From Nectonema munidae (taxonomy: Eukaryota; Nematomorpha; Nectonematoida; Nectonematidae): DNA of 64,000 bases. Position numbers and translations under genes: made by a program. This document shows positions 1 to 15,000 of this stretch, in pieces. The stretch is taken from assembly GCA_030549495.1 (NCBI GenBank), contig JAUIRK010000231.1, forward strand, positions 1 to 64,000, given 5' to 3'. Below the pieces are notes generated by a model that did no database searches, had not been told where the DNA came from, and was given only the letters and a program-made list of their open reading frames with translations. Position 1 is the first letter of the stretch, and each line of letters begins with the position of its first letter.

Positions 1-3000
1 ATCAAAATGAAGATTTTTAAAATTTCTGTGATCACATTTGCATACTCGCATACTTCAAGTTAGAATCTATTATATTAAAAATGAAAATTTTTAAAATTTC
101 TGTGATCACATTTGGATACTCGCATTCATTCAAGTTAGAATCTATTATATTAAAAATGAAGATTTTTAAAATTTCTGTGATCACATTTGCATACTCGCAT
201 TCATTCAAGTTAGAATCTCTTATATCAAAAATGACAAGATTTATAAAATTTGTGTCATCAAATTTGCATACTCGCATTCATTCAAGTTAGAATCTCTTAT
301 ATCAAAATGAAGATTTTTAAAATTTCTGTATCTATTATATTAAAAATGAAAATTTTTAAAATTTCTGTGATCACATTTGGATACTCGCATTCATTCAAGT
401 TAGAATCTATTATATTAAAAATGAAGATTTTTAAAATTTCTGTGATCACATTTGCATGCTCGCATTCATTCAAGTTAGAATCTCTTATATCAAAAATGAC
501 AAGATTTTTAAAATTTGTGTCATCAAATTTGCATACTCGCATTCATTCAAGTTAGAATCTCTTATATCAAAATGAAGATTTTTAAAATTTCTGTGATCAC
601 ATTTGCATACTCGCATACTTCAAGTTAGAATCTATTATATTAAAAATGAAAATTTTTAAAATTTCTGTGATCACATTTGGATACTCGCATTCATTCAAGT
701 TAGAATCTATTATATTAAAAATGAAGATTTTTAAAATTTCTGTGATCACATTTGCATACTCGCATTCATTCAAGTTAGAATCTCTTATATCAAAAATGAC
801 AAGATTTTTAAAATTTGTGTCATCAAATTTGCATACTCGCATTCATTCAAGTTAGAATCTCTTATATCAAAATGAAGATTTTTAAAATTTCTGTATCTAT
901 TATATTAAAAATGAAAATTTTTAAAATTTCTGTGATCACATTTGGATACTCGCATTCATTCAAGTTAGAATCTATTATATTAAAAATGAAGATTTTTAAA
1001 ATTTCTGTGATCACATTTGGATACTCGCATTCATTCAAGTTAGAATCTCTTATATCAAAAATGAAGATTTTTAAAATTTCTGTGATCACATTTGCATACT
1101 CGCATTCATTCAAGTTAGAATCTATTATATTAAAAATGACAATATTTTTAAGATTTGTGTCATCAAATTTGCATACTCGCATTCATTCAAGTTAGAATCT
1201 ATTATATTAAAAATGAAGATTTTTAAAATTTCTGTGATCACATTTGCATACTCGCATTCATTCAAGTTAGAATCTCTTATATCAAAAATGACAAGATTTT
1301 TAAAATTTGTGTCATCAAATTTGCATACTCGCATTCATTCAAGTTAGAATCTCTTATATCAAAATGAAGATTTTTAAAATTTCTGTGATCACATTTGCAT
1401 ACTCGCATACTTCAAGTTAGAATTTATTATATTAAAAATGACAAGATTTTTAAAATTTGTGTCATCAAATTTGCATACTCGCATTCATTCAAGTTAGAAT
1501 CTCTTATATCAAAATGAAGATTTTTAAAATTTCTGTGATCACATTTGCATACTCACATACTTCAAGTTAGAATTTATTATATTAAAAATGAAAATTTTTA
1601 AAATTTCTGTGATCACATTTGCATACTCGCATTCATTCAAGTTAGAATCTATTATATTAAAAATGAAAATTTTTAAAATTTCTGTGATCACATTTGGATA
1701 CTCGCATTCATTCAAGTTAGAATCTCTTATATCAAAAATGACAAGATTTATAAAATTTGTGTCATCAAATTTGCATACTCGCATTCATTCAAGTTAGAAT
1801 CTCTTATATCAAAATGAAGATTTTTAAAATTTCTGTATCTATTATATTAAAAATGAAAATTTTTAAAATTTCTGTGATCACATTTGGATACTCGCATTCA
1901 TTCAAGTTAGAATCTATTATATTAAAAATGAAGATTTTTAAAATTTCTGTGATCACATTTGCATACTCGCATTCATTCAAGTTAGAATCTATTATATTAA
2001 AAATGACAATATTTTTAAGATTTGTGTCATCAAATTTGCATACTCGCATTCATTCAAGTTAGAATCTATTATATTAAAAATGAAGATTTTTAAAATTTCT
2101 GTGATCACATTTGCATACTCGCATTCATTCAAGTTAGAATCTATTATATTAAAAATGACAATATTTTTAAGATTTGTGTCATCAAATTTGCATACTCGCA
2201 TTCATTCAAGTTAGAATCTATTATATTAAAAATGAAGATTTTTAAAATTTCTGTGATCACATTTGCATACTCGCATTCATTCAAGTTAGAATCTATTATA
2301 TTAAAAATGAAGATTTTTAAAATTTCTGTGATCACATTTGCATACTCGCATTCATTCAAGTTAGAATCTCTTATATCAAAAATGACAAGATTTTTAAAAT
2401 TTGTGTCATCAAATTTGCATACTCGCATTCATTCAAGTTAGAATCTCTTATATCAAAATGAAGATTTTTAAAATTTATGTGATCACATTTGCATACTCGC
2501 ATACTTCAAGTTAGAATCTATTATATTAAAAATGAAAATTTTTAAAATTTCTGTGATCACATTTGCATACTCGCATTCATTCAAGTTAGAATCTATTATA
2601 TTAAAAATGAAGATTTTTAAAATTTCTGTGATCACATTTGCATACTCGCATTCATTCAAGTTAGAATCTCTTATATCAAAAATGACAAGATTTTTAAAAT
2701 TTGTGTCATCAAATTTGCATACTCGCATTCATTCAAGTTAGAATCTCTTATATCAAAATGAAGTTTTTAAAATTTCTGTATCTATTATATTAAAAATGAA
2801 AATTTTTAAAATTTCTGTGATCACATTTGGATACTCGCATTCATTCAAGTTAGAATCTATTATATTAAAAATGAAGATTTTTAAAATTTTTGTGATCACA
2901 TTTGCATACTCGCATTCATTCAAGTTAGAATCTATTATATTAAAAATGACAATATTTTTAAGATTTGTGTCATCAAATTTGCATACTCGCATTCATTCAA

Positions 3001-6000
3001 GTTAGAATCTATTATATTAAAAATGAAGATTTTTAAAATTTCTGTGATCACATTTGCATACTCGCATTCATTCAAGTTAGAATCTATTATATTAAAAATG
3101 ACAAGATTTTTAAAATTTGTGTCATCAAATTTGCATACTCGCATTCATTCAAGTTAGAATCTCTTATATTAAAAATGAAGATTTTTAAAATTTCTGTGAT
3201 CACATTTGCATGCTCGCATTCATTCAAGTTAGAATCTCTTATATTAAAAATGACAATATTTTTAAGATTTGTGTCATCAAATTTGCATACTCGCATTCAT
3301 TCAAGTTAGAATCTATTATATTAAAAATGAAAATTTTTAAAATTTCTGTGATCAATTTGCATACTCGCATTCATTCAAGTTAGAATCTATTATATTAAAA
3401 ATGAAGATTTTTAAAATTTCTGTGATCACATTTGCATACTCGCATTCATTCAAGTTAGAATCTATTATATTAAAAATGACAATATTTTTAAGATTTGTGT
3501 CATCAAATTTGCATACTCGCATTCATTCAAGTTAGAATCTCTTATATCAAAAATGAAAATTTTTAAAATTTTGTGATCACATTTGGATACTCGCATTCAT
3601 TCAAGTTAGAATCTATTATATTAAAAATGAAAATTTTTAAAATTTCTGTGATCACATTTGCATACTCGCATTCATTCAAGTTAGAATCTATTATATTAAA
3701 AATGAAGATTTTTAAAATTTCTGTGATCACATTTGCATACTCGCATTCATTCAAGTTAGAATCTCTTATATCAAAAATGACAAGATTTTTAAAATTTGTG
3801 TCATCAAATTTGCATACTCGCATTCATTCAAGTTAGAATCTCTTATATCAAAATGAAGATTTTTAAAATTTCTGTATCTATTATATTAAAAATGAAAATT
3901 TTTAAAATTTCTGTGATCACATTTGGATACTCGCATTCATTCAAGTTAGAATCTATTATATTAAAAATGAAGATTTTTAAAATTTCTGTGATCACATTTG
4001 CATACTCGCATTCATTCAAGTTAGAATCTATTATATTAAAAATGACAATATTTTTAAGATTTGTGTCATCAAATTTGCATACTCGCATTCATTCAAGTTA
4101 GAATCTATTATATTAAAAATGAAGATTTTTAAAATTTCTGTGATCACATTTGCATACTCGCATTCATTCAAGTTAGAATCTATTATATTAAAAATGAAGA
4201 TTTTTAAAATTTGTGTCATCAAATTTGCATACTCGCATTCATTCAAGTTAGAATCTATTATATTAAAAATGAAGATTTTTAAAATTTCTGTGATCACATT
4301 TGCATACTCGCATTCATTCAAGTTAGAATCTATTATATTAAAAATGAAGATTTTTAAAATTTCTGTGATCACATTTGCATACTCGCATTCATTCAAGTTA
4401 GAATCTCTTATATCAAAAATGACAAGATTTTTAAAATTTGTGTCATCAAATTTGCATACTCGCATTCATTCAAGTTAGAATCTCTTATATCAAAATGAAG
4501 ATTTTTAAAATTTCTGTGATCACATTTGCATACTCGCATACTTCAAGTTAGAATCTATTATATTAAAAATGAAAATTTTTAAAATTTCTGTGATCACATT
4601 TGGATACTCGCATTCATTCAAGTTAGAATCTATTATATTAAAAATGAAGATTTTTAAAATTTCTGTGATCACATTTGCATGCTCGCATTCATTCAAGTTA
4701 GAATCTCTTATATCAAAAATGACAAGATTTTTAAAATTTGTGTCATCAAATTTGCATACTCGCATTCATTCAAGTTAGAATCTCTTATATCAAAATGAAG
4801 ATTTTTAAAATTTCTGTGATCACATTTGCATACTCGCATTCATTCAAGTTAGAATCTCTTATATCAAAAATGACAAGATTTTTAAAATTTGTGTCATCAA
4901 ATTTGCATACTCGCATTCATTCAAGTTAGAATCTCTTATATCAAAATGAAGATTTTTAAAATTTCTGTGATCACATTTGCATACTCGCATTCATTCAAGT
5001 TAGAATCTCTTATATCAAAAATGACAAGATTTTTAAAATTTGTGTCATCAAATTTGCATACTCGCATTCATTCAAGTTAGAATCTCTTATATCAAAATGA
5101 AGATTTTTAAAATTTCTGTATCTATTATATTAAAAATGAAAATTTTTAAAATTTCTGTGATCACATTTGGATACTCGCATTCATTCAAGTTAGAATCTAT
5201 TATATTAAAAATGAAGATTTTTAAAATTTCTGTGATCACATTTGCATACTCGCATTCATTCAAGTTAGAATCTCTTATATCAAAAATGACAAGATTTTTA
5301 AAATTTGTGTCATCAAATTTGCATACTCGCATTCATTCAAGTTAGAATCTCTTATATCAAAATGAAGATTTTTAAAATTTCTGTGATCACATTTGCATAC
5401 TCGCATTCATTCAAGTTAGAATCTATTATATTAAAAATGACAAGATTTTTAAAATTTGTGTCATCAAATTTGCATACTCGCATTCATTCAAGTTAGAATC
5501 TCTTATATTAAAAATGAAGATTTTTAAAATTTCTGTGATCACATTTGCATACTCGCATTCATTCAAGTTAGAATCTCTTATATCAAAAATGACAAGATTT
5601 TTAAAATTTGTGTCATCAAATTTGCATACTCGCATTCATTCAAGTTAGAATCTCTTATATCAAAATGAAGATTTTTAAAATTTCTGTGATCACATTTGCA
5701 TACTCACATACTTCAAGTTAGAATTTATTATATTAAAAATGAAAATTTTTAAAATTTCTGTGATCACATTTGCATACTCGCATTCATTCAAGTTAGAATC
5801 TATTATATTAAAAATGAAGATTTTTAAAATTTCTGTGATCACATTTGCATACTCGCATTCATTCAAGTTAGAATCTCTTATATCAAAAATGACAAGATTT
5901 TTAAAATTTGTGTCATCAAATTTGCATACTCGCATTCATTCAAGTTAGAATCTCTTATATCAAAATGAAGATTTTTAAAATTTCTGTATCTATTATATTA

Positions 6001-9000
6001 AAAATGAAAATTTTTAAAATTTCTGTGATCACATTTGGATACTCGCATTCATTCAAGTTAGAATCTATTATATTAAAAATGAAGATTTTTAAAATTTCTG
6101 TGATCACATTTGCATGCTCGCATTCATTCAAGTTAGAATCTCTTATATCAAAAATGACAAGATTTTTAAAATTTGTGTCATCAAATTTGCATACTCGCAT
6201 TCATTCAAGTTAGAATCTCTTATATCAAAATGAAGATTTTTAAAATTTCTGTGATCACATTTGCATACTCGCATACTTCAAGTTAGAATTTATTATATTA
6301 AAAATGACAAGATTTTTAAAATTTGTGTCATCAAATTTGCATACTCGCATTCATTCAAGTTAGAATCTCTTATATCAAAATGAGGTATATTAAAAATAAA
6401 ATTTTTAAAATTTCTGTGATCACATTTGCATACTCGCATTCATTCAAGTTAGAATCTATTATATTAAAAATGAAAGATTTTTAAAATTTCTGTGATCACA
6501 TTTGCATACTCGCATTCATTCAAGTTAGAATCTATTATATCAAAAATCACAAGATTTTTAAAATTTCTGTGATCAAATTTGCATACTCGCATTCTTCAAG
6601 TTAGAATCTATTATATTAAAAATGAAGATTTTTAAAATTTCTGTGATCAAATTTGCATACTCGCATTCATTCAAGTTAGAATCTCTTATATCAAAATGAA
6701 GATTTTTAAATTTCTGTGATCATTTGCTCTGCATTATTAGTTAGAATCTATTATATTAAAAATGAAAATTTTTAAAATTTCTGTGATCACATTTGCATAC
6801 TCGCATTCATTCAAGTTAGAATCTATTATATTAAAAATGAAGATTTTTAAAATTTGTGTCATCAAATTTGCATACTCGCATTCATTCAAGTTAGAATCTC
6901 TTATATCAAAAATGAAAAGATTTTTAAAATTTGTGTCATCAAATTTGCATACTCGCATTCATTCAAGTTAGAATCTCTTATATCAAAATGAAGATTTTAA
7001 AATTTCTGTATTATTATATTAAAAATGAAAATTTTTAAAATTTCTGTGATCACATTTGGATACTCGCATTCATTCAAGTTAGAATCTATTATATTAAAAA
7101 TGAAGATTTTTAAAATTTCTGTGATCACATTTGCATACTCGCATTCATTCAAGTTAGAATCTCTTATATCAAAAATGACAAGATTTTTAAAATTTGTGTC
7201 ATCAAATTTGCATACTCGCATTCATTCAAGTTAGAATCTCTTATATCAAAATGAAGATTTTTAAAATTTCTGTGATCACATTTGCATACTCGCATTCATT
7301 CAAGTTAGAATCTATTATATTAAAAATGACAAGATTTTTAAAATTTGTGTCATCAAATTTGCATACTCGCATTCATTCAAGTTAGAATCTCTTATATCAA
7401 AATGAAGATTTTTAAAATTTTTGTGATCACATTTGCATACTCGCATTCTTCAAGTTAGAATCTATTATATTAAAAATGAAAATTTTTAAAATCTCTGTGA
7501 TCACATTTGCATACTCGCATTCATTCAAGTTAGAATCTATTATATTAAAAATGAAAATTTTTAAAATCTCTGTGATCACATTTGCATACTCGCATTCATT
7601 CAAGTTAGAATCTCTTATATCAAAAATGACAAGATTTTTAAAATTTGTGTCATCAAATTGACTCCTATTCAAGTTAAATATTAAAAATGAAGATTTTTAA
7701 AATTTCTGTGATCACATTTGCATACTCGCATTCATTCAAGTTAGAATCTATTATATTAAAAATGAAGATTTTTAAAATTTGTGTCATCAAATTTGCATAC
7801 TCGCATTCATTCAAGTTAGAATCTCTTATATCAAAATGAAGATTTTTAAAATTTCTGTGATCACATTTGCATACTCGCATTCATTCAAGTTAGAATATAT
7901 TATATCAAAAATCACAAGATTTTTAAAATTTCTGTGATCAAATTTGCATACTCGCATTCTTCAAGTTAGAATCTATTATATTAAAAATGAAGATTTTTAA
8001 AATTTCTGTGATCACATTTGCATACTCGCATTCATTCAAGTTAGAATCTCTTATATCAAAAATGACAAGATTTTTAAAATTTGTGTCATCAAATTTGCAT
8101 ACTCGCATTCATTCAAGTTAGAATCTCTTATATCAAAATGAAGATTTTTAAAATTTCTGTATCTATTATATTAAAAATGAAAATTTTTAAAATTTCTGTG
8201 ATCACATTTGGATACTCGCATTCATTCAAGTTAGAATCTATTATATTAAAAATGAAGATTTTTAAAATTTCTGTGATCACATTTGCATACTCGCATTCAT
8301 TCAAGTTAGAATCTATTATATTAAAAATGACAATATTTTTAAGATTTGTGTCATCAAATTTGCATACTCGCATTCTTCAAGTTAGAATCTATTATATTAA
8401 AAATGAAGATTTTTAAAATTTCTGTGATCACATTTGCATACTCGCATTCATTCAAGTTAGAATCTCTTATATCAAAAATGACAAGATTTTTAAAATTTGT
8501 GTCATCAAATTTGCATACTCGCATTCATTCAAGTTAGAATCTCTTATATCAAAATGAAGTTGGTTAAAATTTCTGTATCTATTATATTAAAAATGAAAAT
8601 TTTTAAAATTTCTGTGATCACATTTGGATACTCGCATTCATTCAAGTTAGAATCTATTATATTAAAAATGAAGATTTTTAAAATTTCTGTGATCACATTT
8701 GCATACTCGCATTCATTCAAGTTAGAATCTCTTATATTAAAAATGACAAGATTTTTAAAATTTGTGTCATCAAATTTGCATACTCGCATTCATTCAAGTT
8801 AGAATCTATTATATTAAAAATGAAAATTTTTAAAATTTCTGTGATCACATTTGGATACTCGCATTCATTCAAGTTAGAATCTATTATATTAAAAATGAAG
8901 ATTTTTAAAATTTCTGTGATCACATTTGCATACTCGCATACTTCAAGTTAGAATCTATTATATTAAAAATGACAAGATTTTTAAAATTTGTGTCATCAAA

Positions 9001-12000
9001 TTTGCATACTCGCATTCATTCAAGTTAGAATCTATTATATTAAAAATGAAGATTTTTAAAATTTCTGTGATCACATTTGCATACTCGCATTCATTCAAGT
9101 TAGAATCTCTTATATCAAAAATGACAAGATTTTTAAAATTTGTGTCATCAAATTTGCATACTCGCATTCATTCAAGTTAGAATCTCTTATATAAAAATGA
9201 AGATTTTTAAAATTTCTGTGATCACATTTGCATACTCGCATTCATTCAAGTTAGAATCTATTATATTAAAAATGACAAGATTTTTAAAATTTGTGTCATC
9301 AAATTTGCATACTCGCATTCATTCAAGTTAGAATCTCTTATATTAAAAATGAAGATTTTTAAAATTTCTGTGATCACATTTGCATCCTTAAGTTAGAATC
9401 TATTATATTAAAAATGAAAATTTTTAAAATTTCTGTGATCACATTTGGATACTCGCATTCATTCAAGTTAGAATCTATTATATTAAAAATGAAGATTTTT
9501 AAAATTTCTGTGATCACATTTGCATACTCGCATTCATTCAAGTTAGAATCTCTTATATCAAAAATGACAAGATTTTTAAAATTTTGTCATCAAATTTGCA
9601 TACTCGCATTCATTCAAGTTAGAATCTCTTATATAAAAATGAAGATTTTTAAAATTTCTGTGATCACATTTGCATACTCGCATTCATTCAAGTTAGAATC
9701 TATTATATTAAAAATGAAAATTTTTAAAATTTCTGTGATCAAATTTGCATACTCGCATTCATTCAAGTTAGAATCTATTATATATAAAAATGAAGATTTT
9801 TAAAATTTCTGTGATCACATTTGCATACTCGCATTCATTCAAGTTAGAATCTCTTATATAAAAAATGACAAGATTTTTAAAATTTGTGTCATCAAATTTG
9901 CATACTCGCATTCATTCAAGTTAGAATCTATTATATAAAAATGAAGATTTTTAAAATTTCTGTGATCACATTTGCATACTCGCATTCTTCAAGTTAGAAT
10001 CTTATATATAAAAATGAAAGATTTTTAAAATTTCTGTCATCAAATTTGCATACTCGCATTCATTCAAGTTAGAATCTATTATATTAAAAATGAAGATTTT
10101 TAAAATTTCTGTGATCACATTTGCATACTCGCATTCATTCAAGTTAGAATCTATTATATTAAAAATGACAATATTTTTAAGATTTGTGTCATCAAATTTG
10201 CATACTCGCATTCATTCAAGTTAGAATCTATTATATTAAAAATGAAGATTTTTAAAATTTCTGTGATCACATTTGCATACTCGCATTCATTCAAGTTAGA
10301 ATCTCTTATATCAAAAATGACAAGATTTTTAAAATTTGTGTCATCAAATTTGCATACTCGCATTCATTCAAGTTAGAATCTCTTATATCAAAATGAAGAT
10401 TTTTAAAATTTCTGTGATCACATTTGCATCCGCATATTCAAGTTAGAATCTATTATATTAAAAATGAAAATTTTTAAAATTTCTGTGATCACATTTGGAT
10501 ACTCGCATTCATTCAAGTTAGAATCTATTATATTAAAAATGAAGATTTTTAAAATTTCTGTGATCACATTTGCATACTCGCATTCATTCAAGTTAGAATC
10601 TATTATATTAAAAATGACAATATTTTTAAGATTTGTGTCATCAAATTTGCATACTCGCATTCATTCAAGTTAGAATCTATTATATTAAAAATGAAGATTT
10701 TTAAAATTTCTGTGATCACATTTGCATACTCGCATTCATTCAAGTTAGAATCTATTATATTAAAAATGACAAGATTTTTAAGATTTGTGTCATCAAATTT
10801 GCATACTCGCATTCATTCAAGTTAGAATCTATTATATTAAAAATGAAGATTTTTAAAATTTCTGTGATCACATTTGCATACTCGCATTCATTCAAGTTAG
10901 AATCTCTTATATCAAAAATGACAAGATTTTTAAAATTTGTGTCATCAAATTTGCATACTCGCATTCATTCAAGTTAGAATCTCTTATATCAAAATGAAGA
11001 TTTTTAAAATTTCTGTGATCACATTTGCATACTCGCATTCTTCAAGTTAGAATCTATTATATTAAAAATGACAAGATTTTTAAAATTTGTGTCATCAAAT
11101 TTGCATACTCGCATTCATTCAAGTTAGAATCTATTATATTAAAAATGAAGATTTTTAAAATTTCTGTGATCACATTTGCATACTCGCATTCATTCAAGTT
11201 AGAATCTATTATATTAAAAATCACAAGATTTTTAAAATTTCTGTGATCAAATTTGCATACTCGCATTCATTCAAGTTAGAATCTATTATATTAAAAATGA
11301 AGATTTTTAAAATTTCTGTGATCACATTTGCATACTCGCATTCATTCAAGTTAGAATCTCTTATATCAAAAATGACAAGATTTTTAAAATTTGTGTCATC
11401 AAATTTGCATACTCGCATTCATTCAAGTTAGAATCTCTTATATCAAAATGAAGATTTTTAAAATTTCTGTATCTATTATATTAAAAATGAAAATTTTTAA
11501 AATTTCTGTGATCACATTTGGATACTCGCATTCATTCAAGTTAGAATCTATTATATTAAAAATGAAGATTTTTAAAATTTCTGTGATCACATTTGCATAC
11601 TCGCATTCATTCAAGTTAGAATCTATTATATTAAAAATGACAATATTTTTAAGATTTGTGTCATCAAATTTGCATACTCGCATTCATTCAAGTTAGAATC
11701 TATTATATTAAAAATGAAGATTTTTAAAATTTCTGTGATCACATTTGCATGCTCGCATTCATTCAAGTTAGAATCTCTTATATCAAAAATGACAAGATTT
11801 TTAAAATTTGTGTCATCAAATTTGCATACTCGCATTCATTCAAGTTAGAATCTCTTATATCAAAATGAAGATTTTTAAAATTTCTGTATCTATTATATTA
11901 AAAATGAAAATTTTTAAAATTTCTGTGATCACATTTGCATACTCGCATACATTCAAGTTAGAATCTATTATATTAAAAATGAAAGATTTTTAAAATTTCT

Positions 12001-15000
12001 GTGATCACATTTGCATACTCGCATTCATTCAAGTTAGAATCTCTTATATTAAAAATGACAAGATTTTTAAAATTTGTGTCATCAAATTTGCATACTCGCA
12101 TTCATTCAAGTTAGAATCTCTTATATTAAAAATGAAGATTTTTAAAATTTCTGTGATCACATTTGCATACTCGCATTCATTCAAGTTAGAATCTATTATA
12201 TTAAAAATGAAGATTTTTAAAATTTCTGTGATCACATTTGCATACTCGCATTCATTCAAGTTAGAATCTCTTATATCAAAAATGACAAGATTTTTAAAAT
12301 TTGTGTCATCAAATTTGCATACTCGCATTCATTCAAGTTAGAATCTATTATATTAAAAATGAAGATTTTTAAAATTTCTGTGATCACATTTGCATACTCG
12401 CATTCATTCAAGTTAGAATCTCTTATATTAAAAATGACAAGATTTTTAAAATTTGTGTCATCAAATTTGCATACTCGCATTCATTCAAGTTAGAATCTCT
12501 TATATCAAAATGAAGATTTTTAAAATTTCTGTGATCACATTTGCATACTCGCATACTTCAAGTTAGAATCTATTATATTAAAAATGAAAATTTTTAAAAT
12601 TTCTGTGATCACATTTGCATACTCGCATTCATTCAAGTTAGAATCTATTATATTAAAAATGAAGATTTTTAAAATTTCTGTGATCACATTTGCATACTCG
12701 CATTCATTCAAGTTAGAATCTATTATATTAAAAATGACAATATTTTTAAGATTTGTGTCATCAAATTTGCATACTCGCATTCATTCAAGTTAGAATCTAT
12801 TATATTAAAAATGAAGATTTTTAAAATTTCTGTGATCACATTTGCATACTCGCATTCATTCAAGTTAGAATCTATTATATTAAAAATGACAAGATTTTTA
12901 AAATTTGTGTCATCAAATTTGCATACTCGCATTCATTCAAGTTAGAATCTCTTATATCAAAATGAAGATTTTTAAAATTTCTGTGATCACATTTGCATAC
13001 TCGCATTCATTCAAGTTAGAATCTCTTATATCAAAAATGACAAGATTTTTAAAATTTGTGTCATCAAATTTGCATACTCGCATTCATTCAAGTTAGAATC
13101 TCTTATATCAAAATGAAGATTTTTAAAATTTCTGTGATCACATTTGCATACTCGCATACTTCAAGTTAGAATCTATTATATTAAAAATGAAAATTTTTAA
13201 AATTTCTGTGATCATATTTGCATACTCGCATTCATTCAAGTTAGAATCTATTATATTAAAAATGAAGATTTTTAAAATTTCTGTGATCACATTTGCATAC
13301 TCGCATTCATTCAAGTTAGAATATATTATATCAAAAATGACAAGATTTTTAAAATTTGTGTCATCAAATTTGCATACTCGCATTCATTCAAGTTAGAATC
13401 TCTTATATCAAAATGAAGATTTTTAAAATTTCTGTATCTATTATATTAAAAATGAAAATTTTTAAAATTTCTGTGATCACATTTGGATACTCGCATTCAT
13501 TCAAGTTAGAATCTATTATATTAAAAATGAAGATTTTTAAAATTTCTGTGATCACATTTGCATGCTCGCATTCATTCAAGTTAGAATCTCTTATATCAAA
13601 AATGACAAGATTTTTAAAATTTGTGTCATCAAATTTGCATACTCGCATTCATTCAAGTTAGAATCTCTTATATCAAAATGAAGATTTTTAAAATTTCTGT
13701 GATCACATTTGCATACTCGCATACTTCAAGTTAGAATCTATTATATTAAAAATCACAAGATTTTTAAAATTTCTGTGATCACATTTGGATACTCGCATTC
13801 ATTCAAGTTAGAATCTATTATATTAAAAATGAAGATTTTTAAAATTTCTGTGATCACATTTGCATACTCGCATTCATTCAAGTTAGAATCTCTTATATCA
13901 AAAATGACAAGATTTTTAAAATTTGTGTCATCAAATTTGCATACTCGCATTCATTCAAGTTAGAATCTCTTATATCAAAATGAAGATTTTTAAAATTTCT
14001 GTATCTATTATATTAAAAATGAAAATTTTTAAAATTTCTGTGATCACATTTGGATACTCGCATTCATTCAAGTTAGAATCTATTATATTAAAAATGAAGA
14101 TTTTTAAAATTTCTGTGATCACATTTGCATGCTCGCATTCATTCAAGTTAGAATCTCTTATATCAAAAATGACAAGATTTTTAAAATTTGTGTCATCAAA
14201 TTTGCATACTCGCATTCATTCAAGTTAGAATCTCTTATATCAAAATGAAGATTTTTAAAATTTCTGTGATCACATTTGCATACTCGCATTCATTCAAGTT
14301 AGAATCTATTATATTAAAAATGACAATATTTTTAAGATTTGTGTCATCAAATTTGCATACTCGCATTCATTCAAGTTAGAATCTCTTATATCAAAATGAA
14401 GATTTTTAAAATTTCTGTGATCACATTTGCATACTCGCATTCATTCAAGTTAGAATCTCTTATATCAAAAATGACAAGATTTTTAAAATTTGTGTCATCA
14501 AATTTGCATACTCGCATTCATTCAAGTTAGAATCTATTATATTAAAAATGAAGATTTTTAAAATTTCTGTGATCACATTTGCATACTCGCATTCATTCAA
14601 GTTAGAATCTCTTATATTAAAAATGACAAGATTTTTAAAATTTGTGTCATCAAATTTGCATACTCGCATTCATTCAAGTTAGAATCTCTTATATTAAAAA
14701 TGAAGATTTTTAAAATTTCTGTGATCACATTTGCATACTCGCATTCATTCAAGTTAGAATCTATTATATTAAAAATGACAATATTTTTAAGATTTGTGTC
14801 ATCAAATTTGCATACTCGCATTCATTCAAGTTAGAATCTATTATATTAAAAATGAAGATTTTTAAAATTTCTGTGATCACATTTGCATACTCGCATTCAT
14901 TCAAGTTAGAATCTCTTATATCAAAAATGACAAGATTTTTAAAATTTGTGTCATCAAATTTGCATACTCGCATTCATTCAAGTTAGAATCTCTTATATCA